From Streptomyces populi (lineage in GTDB: Bacteria; Actinomycetota; Actinomycetes; Streptomycetales; Streptomycetaceae), in assembly GCF_002911015.1 (NCBI RefSeq), contig NZ_KZ626841.1:1-64000 (forward strand): a stretch of 64,000 nucleotides of DNA, given 5' to 3'. Positions 25,696 through 34,443 of the stretch are shown here, piece after piece. How positions within the stretch are numbered: the stretch's first letter is position 1; each line of letters opens with the position of its first letter. A program made the translations under genes and the position numbers. The notes beneath the pieces are model-generated. The model ran no database searches. It was not told where the DNA came from and saw nothing but the letters and a program-made list of their open reading frames with translations.

Positions 25696-27066
25696 TTGAG
25701 TCACAAACGGATACCCAAGCGCAAGGCCGCCATCGCGGTGGGCGGCGTCGCGGCGCTCGGAGCGGCGGCTCTGCTGCTGCCCAACGCCAACGCGTCGCAG
25801 TCGAACGGGGACGCCGCCACTCCCAGAACCTTCAAGACGAACGACGTCTCGAACGTCGCCTCCATGCTGGCCACCCAACTGGGTGACGCGTACGCCGGCT
25901 CGTACTACGACGCTCAGCAGAAGCAGCTCGTCGTGAACGTCGTCGGTAACGACAGCAATGCCGTCGACCAGATCGAGAAGGCCGGAGCGGTCGCCCACCA
26001 GGTGCGGAACAGCACCGCCGCGTTGCAGACCGCCGCCAAGACGCTCAAGGCCGACGCGTCGGTCCCGGGCACGGCGTGGTCCGTCGACCCGAAGACCAAC
26101 GAGATCCGCGTGACCGCGGACTCCACCGTCACCGGCGACAAGTGGGACACGGTCGAGTCGACCGTCAAGGGCCTCGGTTCCGGCGTCGCCACCCTGACGA
26201 AGTCCGCGGGAACCCTCAAGACCTTCGTCGACGGCGGTGACGCCATCTTCGGCGGCAACGCCCGCTGTTCGCTCGGCTTCAACGTCACCGCGGGCGACGG
26301 CACCCCCGCCTTCCTGACCGCGGGCCACTGCGGTGTCGCCGCCGCCAAGTGGTCGGACTCGCAGAACGGCGCGCCCATCGCCACCGTCGACCAGGCCACC
26401 TTCCCCGGTGCCGGCGACTTCTCCCTCGTCAAGTACGACGACCCGGCCACGCAGACCAACAGTGCCGTCAACGTCGGCAACGGGCAGAGCGTCCAGATCA
26501 ACGCGGCCGTCGACGCGACCGTGGGCCAGCAGGTCTTCCGGATGGGCAGCACCACGGGTCTGCACGACGGCAACGTGACCGGTCTCAACGCCACCGTGAA
26601 CTACCCGGAGGGCACCGTCACCGGCCTCATCCAGACCGATGTGTGCGCCGAGCCGGGCGACAGCGGCGGCTCCCTGTTCACCCAGGACGGCGGCGCGGTC
26701 GGCCTGACCTCCGGCGGCAGCGGTGACTGCACGGCCGGCGGCGAGACCTTCTTCCAGCCCGTCACCACCGCGCTGGCGGCGGTCGGCGCGACGCTGGGCG
26801 CCGGTGACGCGGGCGCGGGCGCAGGTGCGGGCGACGCGGGCGCGGGTGCCGGTGACGCCGGTGCGGGCGACGCGGGTGCCGGTGCTGGTGACGCGGGTGC
26901 GGGTGCCGGTGACGCCGGTGCCGGCGGCGCGGTGGACCCGAGCGCGAGCGCCGAGGCCCCGGGTGCCGGTGACGCCGTTGACCCGAGCGCGAGCGCCAGT
27001 GACGCGGCGGGTGCGGGCACCGGCCAGAACGGGACGCACCACAAGTCCCACAGGAAGCACCACTAG
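25696..27066 (+). CDS. streptogrisin-type S1 serine protease with Asp/Ala/Gly repeat tail
   Basis: A 456-residue secreted protease starting at TTG, supported by AGGAGG seven nt upstream. A Sec-type signal (RKAAIAVGGVAALGAAALLL), an alpha-lytic/streptogrisin propeptide (about 45-175), and a chymotrypsin-fold domain with catalytic His211 (TAGHC), Asp241 (GDFSL) and Ser323 (GDSGG) are present. From about residue 367 the protein changes to (GAGDAGAG)-like repeats over 60 residues, then VDPSASA repeats and a Lys/Arg/His-rich end (HHKSHRKHH). There is no LPxTG motif or TM helix after it, so the basic tail may bind the wall. A 27207-27236 hairpin follows. Confidence 0.9.
   Translation: MSHKRIPKRKAAIAVGGVAALGAAALLLPNANASQSNGDAATPRTFKTNDVSNVASMLATQLGDAYAGSYYDAQQKQLVVNVVGNDSNAVDQIEKAGAVAHQVRNSTAALQTAAKTLKADASVPGTAWSVDPKTNEIRVTADSTVTGDKWDTVESTVKGLGSGVATLTKSAGTLKTFVDGGDAIFGGNARCSLGFNVTAGDGTPAFLTAGHCGVAAAKWSDSQNGAPIATVDQATFPGAGDFSLVKYDDPATQTNSAVNVGNGQSVQINAAVDATVGQQVFRMGSTTGLHDGNVTGLNATVNYPEGTVTGLIQTDVCAEPGDSGGSLFTQDGGAVGLTSGGSGDCTAGGETFFQPVTTALAAVGATLGAGDAGAGAGAGDAGAGAGDAGAGDAGAGAGDAGAGAGDAGAGGAVDPSASAEAPGAGDAVDPSASASDAAGAGTGQNGTHHKSHRKHH
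26806..26930 (+). repeat. in-frame GC-rich repeat coding for GAGDAG-type peptide
   Basis: Imperfect 9/12/15-bp units such as GGTGCCGGTGACGCGGGTGC recur through the C-terminal tail of the protease and are prone to length variation. All stay in frame. Confidence 0.8.
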
Positions 27067-27206
27067 TCCGGTGCCGCGGCCTCGCAGCCGGCCGCGGCCA
27101 CGGGTGACGGTCCGGACCTCGTGTCCGTCCCGTGGAGCCGGTGAATCCGGCGATCAAGAACCATCGGCCGACCAACGGAACAGGGAATTCCGGTCGGCGG
27201 TGGACA

Positions 27207-27236
27207 GGTCCGGCCCTCCGGCGGGAGGGCCGGACC
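27207..27236. terminator. bidirectional terminator between convergent genes
   Basis: GGTCCGGCCCTCC (27207-27219) pairs perfectly over 13 bp with 27224-27236 around a 4-nt loop. It lies 6 bp from the stop of the minus-strand phosphatase and 140 bp from the protease stop. Confidence 0.75.
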
Positions 27237-27241
27237 GCCCC

Positions 27242-29401
27242 TCATGCGGCGCCGGTCCCACCGGGCGGCCGTACCCGCAGCAGAAGCAGCGCGACATCGT
27301 CGGGCCGCTCCCGCGCGACCCCGTCGCCCTGCTGGAGCAGGGTGTCGGCCAGCTCGTCCAGGGACCGGTGCCCGTTCGCGGCGAGCCGTCGCGCGAGACC
27401 GGCGAGGGCGTCCTCGATGTCGACGCCGGGGGATTCGATCAGGCCGTCGGTGTAGAGGGCGAGCACGGACCCGGGGACGAGCGGAACCTCGGTCGTCGGA
27501 TAGACGGCGCGGTCGTCGACCCCCAGCAGCGGCCCCCCGGCCAGATCGAGGACCTTCACCTTGCCGTCCGGCCGCAGCAGCAGCGGCGGCGGATGCCCCG
27601 CCCGGGACATCACGGCGATCCCGCGCGCCGGGTCCAGACGCAGGTACAGACAACTGGCGAGCAGCTCGACGCCCAGGTCGATGAGCAGCCGGTTGGTGCT
27701 CCCCATCACCTCCTCCGGCGCCTGGCCGACCGCCGTGTACGCGCGGACGGCGGTGCGGATCTGTCCCATCAGCCCCGCGGCCGTCACGTTGTGCCCCTGC
27801 ACGTCCCCGATCACCGCCGCCGCCCGGCCGTTCGAGGACACCAGGTCGTAGAAGTCCCCGCCGATGTCCATGCCCTGGGTCGCCGGCAGATAGCGCGCAG
27901 CCGCCTCGACCGAGGCCAGTGGCGGGAGCGAGGCCGGCAGCAGCGCGTCCTGCAGGCCCTGCGCCAGTTGGAGACTCGCGTCGTAGAGCAGGGCACGTTC
28001 CAGGGCCTGGGCGATCAGCCCGCTCAGACTGGTCAGCACCGCCCGCTCGTCGGCCGCGAAGTGGTGGGACTGCGCGTACCCGAGGACACAGGCGCCCACC
28101 GGCCGTCCGGAGGCGACCAGGGGCAGGTACGCCCACGCGCCCATGCCGTCGGGCGTGGCGTTCCGCGACGGGTACAGACGTTCCAGCTGCTCGCGCGAGT
28201 CGAAGAACGCGGGCACACCGGTGTTCAGCGCCTGGGTGCCCGGCGTCTGCTCGCTGAGCGGCATCCCGTTGAAGCGCTCCACGACGTGCGCGTCCGGATA
28301 GCCGCGGTGCCCCAGCACGTGCATGCGCCCGGCCCGGCCTTCGAGGACGACCAGGGACTGGCTGCCGACGGCGGGCGAGATCTCGTCCGCCACCAGCTGC
28401 ACCACGTCCTGCACGCCCGCCGCCTCCGTCAGCGCGCTCGCCAGGCTCAGCACGTGGGAGATCGTCACCAGACGCGGGCTGCCGTCACGCCGCTGCGGCC
28501 CCGCCCGCGTCATCTCGGACACCGGCCGGGCCCGCGAGATCCGCACGCTCAGCCCGTTCGTACTCGGATACAGGCGGAAGGAGAGCCAGTCGCCCGGCGG
28601 GCGCAGCGCGACGAAGGAGGTCACGTGCTGGCTGATCAGCGCCGCCCGGTAACGGTCCTCGTAGACCGGGTCGTTCAGCCAGGGCACGGCCGCCCACAGC
28701 TGGGTGCCCAGAAGACCGCTGACGGGCACGCCGATCAGCTCGGCCGCCGCCGCGTTGGCGAAACCGACCCGTCCGTGCAGATCCAGCGAGCACAGCCCGT
28801 ACGGCAGCCGCCCCACCATCCGCGCGGCCTCCACCGAGCCGAGCGTGCCGCCCGGCACCGCCGCGGACGCCGAGAGCAGGTCCGGTTCGGGGGGCAGCGG
28901 GCGGTTCTCCGCGACGGCCCGCTCCAGGCGCAGCGCGAGCCGGTCGCAGGCCGCGGTGAGACGTTCGCGTTCCCGGTCGGACAGGTCGGGCGGATGGGAG
29001 CCGGGCCAGGTCACGTAGACGGCGCCGTAGACGGTGGCCGCCGTCGCCACCGGAAGCGCGGCGAGCGCGAAGGGGTACGGGAGCACCACCGCGATCCGGG
29101 GAAACCTGCGGGCCATCTCGTGCTCGCCGCCCACCCAGACCAGCCGCCGCTCCCGTACCGCCTCGGCGACCGGGATCGGCGCGCTGAGCCCCACGCGTTC
29201 CCACGGCGCGGCGAAGGCCCGGGGCAGCCCGGCGGAGACCGTCATCTCCAGCACCGGTTCGTGGGAGGCCAGCAGATAGACGGCTCCCGAGTGCGCGTGC
29301 ACGTCGTCCATCATCGCGGCCAGCGCCAGCGACAGCAGCGGACGTCCCACCGGGGCCGGCCGGGCGGCCGGTGCCTGTGCGGCCTCCTGTCCGTCGGACA
29401 C
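27242..29401 (-). CDS. GAF-PAS-GAF-PP2C (SpoIIE) serine phosphatase
   Basis: A 719-residue regulator beginning at GTG (VSDGQEAAQ) with GGAGG upstream. Order: GAF (about residues 20-165), PAS (about 195-315), second GAF (about 330-470) and SpoIIE/PP2C phosphatase (about 490-705) with GGDFYDLVSSNGRAAAVIGDVQGH and ALYTDGLIES. It lacks the C-terminal HATPase domain present in the other two phosphatases in this window. It is divergent from a second PP2C/HATPase protein across a 299-bp spacer, suggesting the two regulate a shared pathway. Confidence 0.9.
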   Translation of the reverse strand: MSDGQEAAQAPAARPAPVGRPLLSLALAAMMDDVHAHSGAVYLLASHEPVLEMTVSAGLPRAFAAPWERVGLSAPIPVAEAVRERRLVWVGGEHEMARRFPRIAVVLPYPFALAALPVATAATVYGAVYVTWPGSHPPDLSDRERERLTAACDRLALRLERAVAENRPLPPEPDLLSASAAVPGGTLGSVEAARMVGRLPYGLCSLDLHGRVGFANAAAAELIGVPVSGLLGTQLWAAVPWLNDPVYEDRYRAALISQHVTSFVALRPPGDWLSFRLYPSTNGLSVRISRARPVSEMTRAGPQRRDGSPRLVTISHVLSLASALTEAAGVQDVVQLVADEISPAVGSQSLVVLEGRAGRMHVLGHRGYPDAHVVERFNGMPLSEQTPGTQALNTGVPAFFDSREQLERLYPSRNATPDGMGAWAYLPLVASGRPVGACVLGYAQSHHFAADERAVLTSLSGLIAQALERALLYDASLQLAQGLQDALLPASLPPLASVEAAARYLPATQGMDIGGDFYDLVSSNGRAAAVIGDVQGHNVTAAGLMGQIRTAVRAYTAVGQAPEEVMGSTNRLLIDLGVELLASCLYLRLDPARGIAVMSRAGHPPPLLLRPDGKVKVLDLAGGPLLGVDDRAVYPTTEVPLVPGSVLALYTDGLIESPGVDIEDALAGLARRLAANGHRSLDELADTLLQQGDGVARERPDDVALLLLRVRPPGGTGAA

Positions 29402-29700
29402 GGCGACCACCTCCTCGCGGAGCCGTCCACGACCTCCGCACCTGTCAGGGATCAAGGCTCCTCCCCGGAAGCCCATCGCGCACGGCGAGCCGCCCCGGCC
29501 GCACGGCCCGGAGCCCCGCCCCCGGCCGGCCGGAACACGAACCGTCACCCCCGTCATGGGAGCACTGTGTGGAACACATGAGCCGCGATGGATTCGATTT
29601 CGTTCGATCGGCCGTCCCGTACGGGCTCCGCCGCAGGCCCGACGAGTCCGGAACGGTCACAGGGGCTGCGCCCGGGCCCGGGAAGCGCTGTAATGACGGC

Positions 29701-32133
29701 GTGGTCAGTGAGGGTGCTGCGGAACGCGGAACGAGAACGTCGCGTGCCGAACTTGCCCTGAAGACGCTCACCGCGGATCTCGACCCGCGCGAACGGCTGC
29801 ACCGCCTGCTCGAACAGGCGCTCGTCTTCACCGGTGCGGCCGTGGCCGCCGTGTACTCACCGAGCGTGAGCGGCGGTGAACTGCATCTGGCCGAGTCCGC
29901 GGGGGTGCCCAGGACACTGTACGGGCTCCGCGACAGCTACCCCCTGTCCGGCGACTCCCCGGCCGCGGAGGCACTGCGCTCGGGACTGCCGTGCTGGCTC
30001 GGACCGGAGGAGCTCGCCCGCTGCGCCGACGCCCGGCGACTGGCCTCCCAGGACTTCTCACTGGCCGTGCTGCCCCTGCGGGACAACGGCTGCCTGGTCG
30101 CCGTCAGCGACGGCCCCGCCGGCTTCGGAGACGAGGACCGGGCCTGCCTCGGGCTGGTCGCCGACGCCGTCGTCGTCCCGCCCGCGCCGCCGCCGGACGC
30201 CACGGCGGACCTGCCCGCCAGCTCGTTCAGCCTCGCCATGGACACCGGGCACGTCGAGGTCGACCACGAGGTGCTCGACCTGTTCGGACTGTCCCCCACC
30301 GCCTTCGACGGCAAGGTCGAGACCCTGCTGGCGGTGGCCGTGCCCGAGGACCTCCCGGCACTGATGTCCGCGGTCGAACCGGACCACACGTCCGTCGGCG
30401 ACCGCGAGCTGGAGTTCCGCATCCTCCAGCCGTCCGGCGGTCACAAGTGGCTCCGGCTGCGCGCCCGGCTGCTGCCCTCCGCCGAGGGCCGCCCCGCACG
30501 GCTCGTGGGCACCGTCTCCGACGCCTCCAAACTGCGCTCCGGCCTGAACGACGTGGGCCGCGTCCAGCGCCTCGCCGCCGCCCTCGCCACCGCCGGCACC
30601 GTCCGCGACGTCGGCCAGGCCGTCGTCGCCGCCCTGCGCAAACCCCTCCAGGCCGACCGGATCGCCGTCGCCGAGCTGGAGGGCGACCGCCTCGTCGTCA
30701 CGCTCCTGGACCCGCCCCAGCCCGAGTTCTGGCCCGAGCTGTGGCGCAGTGAATGGCGCTCGGAGTGGCCCGACGCCCCCGTCCGGGCCATGCCCACGCT
30801 CGCGGCGGCCCTCAACGAGGGACGGCCCGCCATCTGGCCCGCCGGCGCGGACCTGGAACCCGCGCTCTCCGAGGTCGGCCCCGGCGGGCTCGCCGTCCTG
30901 CCGCTGCCCGCGGGCGGCCGCATGGCGGGCGCCTGCCTGATCGGCTGGGACACCCCGCACGAGTTCGGTCCCGAGGAGCGGGCCCTGCTCACCGCCTCCG
31001 CCGGCCTCGCCGGGCAGGCACTGGTGCGCGCCCACGCCTTCGACGCCGAGCACGAACTGATCGGCATGCTCCAGCGGACCCTGCTCCCGCGCCGGCTGCC
31101 CCGGCTGCCCGGCGCGGTCGCCGTCGCCCGTTACCTGCCCACCACGTCGGGCCTGGACGTCGGCGGCGACTGGTACGACGTCATCCCGCTGCCCGACAAC
31201 CACGTCGCCCTCGTCATCGGTGACGTCCAGGGCCACAACGCCTCGGCCGCGACCGTCATGGGCCAGATGCGCACCGCCCTGCGCGCCTACGCCGTCGAGG
31301 GCCACCCGCCGGACGTGGTGGTCTCGCACGCCAACCGGCTCCTGCTCGATCTGGAGACCGATCTCTTCGCGACCTGCTGCTATGTCGACATCGACATGGA
31401 GGAAGGGTCCGCCTGGTACGTGCGCGCGGGACACATTCCGCCCGTACTGCGCCACCCGAACGGCCGTACCGAGGTCCCCGCGTCCGAGACCGGGCCGCCG
31501 CTCGGCGTCGTCCGGCAGGCCGACTTCCCCATGAGCCCGATGCGGCTCCAGCCCGGCACCATCGTCGCGCTGACCACCGACGGCCTGGTCGAGTCCGTCG
31601 AACTCGACATCGAGGACGGCCTGAAACGGCTCGCCGAGGGCCTGGCCGGCTCCGACCCCGCCCACCTCGGACTCGTCGCCGACGAACTGCTGACGAGCGC
31701 CAACCGCAGCGACGACGTGGCGCTCCTGCTGATGCGGTACGACGGCATGGAGATCCTGCCGCTCCGTGAGAGCTGGACCGTCTGGAGGGTCCCCGAGGCG
31801 GTCCGGCACGCCCGCCGGTACACCCGGCGCGCCCTGCGGAGCTGGGGCGTCGGCGAGTACACGGACGCCGCCCTGCTGATCGTCTCGGAGCTCGTCACCA
31901 ACGCCCTGGTGCACACCGACGGCCAGGTCAGGCTCGACCTCACCCTCGTCAACCACCGCCTGCGCATCGCGGTCGCCGACAACTCGCCCCGCACACCGAT
32001 CAAGCCCACCAGCATCGGCTGGGAGGCCACCGGAGGCCGCGGCATCCTCCTCGTCGAGGCGATGTCGGCGACCTGGGGCACGGTGCCGGTGAGCGGCGGG
32101 AAGCAGGTCTGGAGCGAGATCGCGCTCGACTGA
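29701..32133 (+). CDS. GAF/PAS-PP2C (SpoIIE) phosphatase with HATPase domain
   Basis: About 810 residues from GTG at VVSEGAAERGTRT. An N-terminal GAF (about 25-150), a PAS-like domain (about 165-280), a second GAF (about 290-430), PP2C phosphatase (about 455-665, GGDWYDVIPL, VIGDVQGH, TTDGLVES) and an RsbW-like ATPase (about 680-805, ELVTNALVHTD, GRGILLVEAM). The open frame continues upstream to an ATG at 29578, but codons there look non-coding, so the start is uncertain by up to 41 codons. Kinase and phosphatase on one chain is typical of Streptomyces stress/osmotic regulators. Followed after 12 bp by a phosphoesterase gene. Confidence 0.85.
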   Translation: MVSEGAAERGTRTSRAELALKTLTADLDPRERLHRLLEQALVFTGAAVAAVYSPSVSGGELHLAESAGVPRTLYGLRDSYPLSGDSPAAEALRSGLPCWLGPEELARCADARRLASQDFSLAVLPLRDNGCLVAVSDGPAGFGDEDRACLGLVADAVVVPPAPPPDATADLPASSFSLAMDTGHVEVDHEVLDLFGLSPTAFDGKVETLLAVAVPEDLPALMSAVEPDHTSVGDRELEFRILQPSGGHKWLRLRARLLPSAEGRPARLVGTVSDASKLRSGLNDVGRVQRLAAALATAGTVRDVGQAVVAALRKPLQADRIAVAELEGDRLVVTLLDPPQPEFWPELWRSEWRSEWPDAPVRAMPTLAAALNEGRPAIWPAGADLEPALSEVGPGGLAVLPLPAGGRMAGACLIGWDTPHEFGPEERALLTASAGLAGQALVRAHAFDAEHELIGMLQRTLLPRRLPRLPGAVAVARYLPTTSGLDVGGDWYDVIPLPDNHVALVIGDVQGHNASAATVMGQMRTALRAYAVEGHPPDVVVSHANRLLLDLETDLFATCCYVDIDMEEGSAWYVRAGHIPPVLRHPNGRTEVPASETGPPLGVVRQADFPMSPMRLQPGTIVALTTDGLVESVELDIEDGLKRLAEGLAGSDPAHLGLVADELLTSANRSDDVALLLMRYDGMEILPLRESWTVWRVPEAVRHARRYTRRALRSWGVGEYTDAALLIVSELVTNALVHTDGQVRLDLTLVNHRLRIAVADNSPRTPIKPTSIGWEATGGRGILLVEAMSATWGTVPVSGGKQVWSEIALD

Positions 32134-32145
32134 CGAGGGGAAGCC

Positions 32146-32652
32146 GTGCGACTGCTGCTCATGTCCGACACCCACCTGCCGAAGCGGGCCCGGGAACTCC
32201 CCGCCGCCCTGCTCGCCGAGCTCGCTCCGGCCGACGTCGTGATCCACGCCGGGGACTGGGTGGACACCGCCACCCTCGACCTGCTGGAGGCCAGGTCCCG
32301 GCGGGTCGTCGGGGTGTACGGCAACAACGACGGTCCCGCCCTGCGGGCCCGGCTCCCCGAGACCGCCCGTGCGGAGCTGGGCGGCCTGCGCCTCGGAGTC
32401 GTCCACGAGACCGGCTCCGCGCGGGGCCGAGAACAGCGCTGCGCGCGGCGCTTCCCCGACCTCGACGTCCTGGTCTTCGGCCACAGCCACATCCCCTGGG
32501 ACAGCACCACGCCCTCCGGCCTGCGCCTGCTCAACCCCGGCTCCCCGACCGACCGCCGCCGCGAGCCGTACTGCACGTACATGACGGCGACGGCGGCGGA
32601 CGGCCGGCTGACGGACGTGACCCTGCACCGCCTGCCGCCGCGCACCGCCTGA
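32146..32652 (+). CDS. YfcE-type metallophosphoesterase
   Basis: A 168-residue calcineurin-like phosphoesterase with the metal-ligand motifs MSDTHLP, HAGDW, GNND, and GHSHIPW, then NPGSPTDRR. Small enzymes of this type (YfcE/MJ0936) hydrolyse phosphodiesters. GTG start with GAGGGG upstream, 12 bp after the phosphatase gene and hence in the same operon. The natural substrate is unknown. Confidence 0.9.
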   Translation: MRLLLMSDTHLPKRARELPAALLAELAPADVVIHAGDWVDTATLDLLEARSRRVVGVYGNNDGPALRARLPETARAELGGLRLGVVHETGSARGREQRCARRFPDLDVLVFGHSHIPWDSTTPSGLRLLNPGSPTDRRREPYCTYMTATAADGRLTDVTLHRLPPRTA

Positions 32653-32665
32653 TCCCGCGCCGGAG

Positions 32666-34123
32666 TCAGCGGGGATGGACCGCCCCGTCCCTCTCCGTCA
32701 GGGGCACCCCGCTGCCGCCCCGGCGCAGCGCGACGATCTCCGCCGCGACGGACACGGCCACCTCCTCCGGGGTACGGGCTCCGAGGTCGAGGCCGACGGG
32801 AGAACGCAGCCGGGACAGCGCACGCTCCGGCACGCCGGCCGCGCGCAGCCGTTCCAGCCGGTCGTCGTGGGTGCGGCGGCTGCCCATCGCCCCGATGTAC
32901 GCGGCCGGACGGCACAGGGCCTCCTCCAGCAGGGGCACGTCGAACTTGGGGTCGTGGGTCAGGACACAGATCACCGTGCGCTCGTCGGTCGCCTGGCCGC
33001 CCAGATAGCGGTGCGGCCAGTCCACGACGACCTCCACACCGGCCGGGAACCGCCTCGGAGTGGCGAAGGCCGGGCGGGCGTCGCACACCGTGACCCGGTA
33101 GCCGAGGAAGCCGCCGACGCGGGCCACGGCGGCCGCGTGGTCGATCGCGCCGAAGACCAGCATGCGGGGCGGCGGGGCGAAGGAGTGCAGGAAGACGGTG
33201 ACGTCGTCCCCGCACCGCTCGCCGTCCGGCCCGTAGTGCCGCAGCCCCGTGACACCCTGCGCCGACCCGCTCCGCACGTCCGCCGTGACGGCACCGTCCA
33301 GCCCGACGTCCCCGAGCGAACCGGACACCCCGCGATCCGGCCCCGCCGGGCCGGTCACCGCGCGGTGCGGGCCCGCGGGACCGGTCACCGCGCCGGGTGG
33401 GCCGGACACCACGTGGTCAGGGTCTGCCGCGCACGGCGGACCGGGCGTGACGCGGTCCGGGCCGACGGCCTCGGACGCGGCGCCGTCCGGTCCCGCCGGG
33501 CCGGGTGAGCCGGGCGTCGAGCCGGCCGGGCCGGGGGATCCGGACGGCGGACCGGGCACTTCGCGGTCCGGATCCGTGGATCCGGGTGGTGGACCGTCCT
33601 GGGCCGCTGACCCGGGTGATCCGGGCGGTGGGCGGTCCCGGGGTGCCGACCCGGGCGTGCCGGGTGGTGGGCCCTCCGCGGGCGGATCCGGGCGAGGCCG
33701 TACGGCCAGCGTCGCTCCGCGGGGCGCGGGGCCGTCGGTCACCGTCGCCAGCGTCACCGGGCGGCCCGCCGCCACCGCCTCGGCCACCACGGCGAAGGCC
33801 GGATCGTCGGCGGCCGACACCCGTCGGACCAGGAGGGTGATCTCACCGCCACAGGTGAGTCCCACGGCGAAGGCGTCCTCGTCGCCGTACCCGAACGTCT
33901 CCAGACGCGCCTCGCCCGAGGCGGTCACCTCCCGGGCCAGTTCGAAGACCGCGCCCTCCACGCAGCCGCCGGACACACTGCCCACGACCTCGCCGTCCGG
34001 GCCCACCGCCATGGCCGCGCCCGGCTCGCGGGGCGCGCTGTGGCCGACCGCTACCACTGTGGCCAGTCCGAAGGGCGATCCGGCCGCGTACCACTCGTAC
34101 AGCGCGGGGAGGATGTCACGCAC
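32666..34123 (-). CDS. XdhC/CoxI-family protein with long low-complexity insert
   Basis: A 485-residue protein. The N-terminal XdhC/CoxI domain (about 1-140; VVAVGHSAPREPGAAMAV, SGGCVEG with the conserved cysteine, TCGGEITLLV) and the C-terminal Rossmann domain (about 305-470; MLVFGAIDHAAAVAR, TVCDARPAF, YIGAMGSRRTHDDRL) match proteins that insert the molybdenum cofactor into xanthine dehydrogenase. Between them, residues about 145-288 are Pro/Gly/Asp-rich repeats (GPAGPDR-like), making it over 100 residues longer than usual. GTG start has AGAGGAG. No molybdo-hydroxylase gene is next to it in this window. Confidence 0.85.
   Translation of the reverse strand: MRDILPALYEWYAAGSPFGLATVVAVGHSAPREPGAAMAVGPDGEVVGSVSGGCVEGAVFELAREVTASGEARLETFGYGDEDAFAVGLTCGGEITLLVRRVSAADDPAFAVVAEAVAAGRPVTLATVTDGPAPRGATLAVRPRPDPPAEGPPPGTPGSAPRDRPPPGSPGSAAQDGPPPGSTDPDREVPGPPSGSPGPAGSTPGSPGPAGPDGAASEAVGPDRVTPGPPCAADPDHVVSGPPGAVTGPAGPHRAVTGPAGPDRGVSGSLGDVGLDGAVTADVRSGSAQGVTGLRHYGPDGERCGDDVTVFLHSFAPPPRMLVFGAIDHAAAVARVGGFLGYRVTVCDARPAFATPRRFPAGVEVVVDWPHRYLGGQATDERTVICVLTHDPKFDVPLLEEALCRPAAYIGAMGSRRTHDDRLERLRAAGVPERALSRLRSPVGLDLGARTPEEVAVSVAAEIVALRRGGSGVPLTERDGAVHPR
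33260..33691 (-). repeat. in-frame low-complexity insert in the XdhC-like gene
   Basis: Degenerate repeats with the core GGGCCGGTCACCGCG and CCGGGGGA-type units encode the Gly-Pro-Asp-rich linker. The reading frame is preserved throughout. Confidence 0.75.
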
Positions 34124-34332
34124 CGTCCGCTCCTCTCGCCGTGGGGCCGGGCCCGCCCGGGGACCGGCCGCCTTCGAGGCCAGGGGTTCCGCCACCTTCA
34201 AGGATCAGGAACCGGGCACCTTCAAGCATCCGCTTCGCGACGCGGTTTCGTTGAGCGTTAATACGTTGCCGTCCCGGGCGGCCGCCTGCTCCACTGGCGA
34301 GGACGCGTTCACCGGGACCGAGGAGCAGCACC

Positions 34333-34443
34333 ATGCGCACACCGTTCATGTCCACCCAGGAAGGAATCACTCTCGTCTCGAAGGACATGACACCTGGTGC
34401 ACATGCTCAATCTGGGAATCCTGGCGCACGTAGACGCCGGTAA
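34333..34443 (+). CDS. putative leader ORF upstream of and overlapping the ribosome protection gene
   Basis: A 36-codon ORF with a strong Shine-Dalgarno (GAGGAG seven nt before ATG), reading MRTPFMSTQEGITLVSKDM and ending in four consecutive Arg codons (one of them the rare AGA) before TAA. It overlaps the first 47 nt of the downstream gene in a different frame. The downstream start has only a weak, distant AAGGA. This is the layout of a translational or transcriptional leader peptide, as known upstream of several ribosome-targeting resistance genes; function here is inferred. Confidence 0.5.
   Translation: MRTPFMSTQEGITLVSKDMTPGAHAQSGNPGARRRR

Noticed and set aside
30058..32628. 856-residue minus-strand open frame
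   Set aside because: Antisense shadow of the PP2C/HATPase and phosphoesterase genes.
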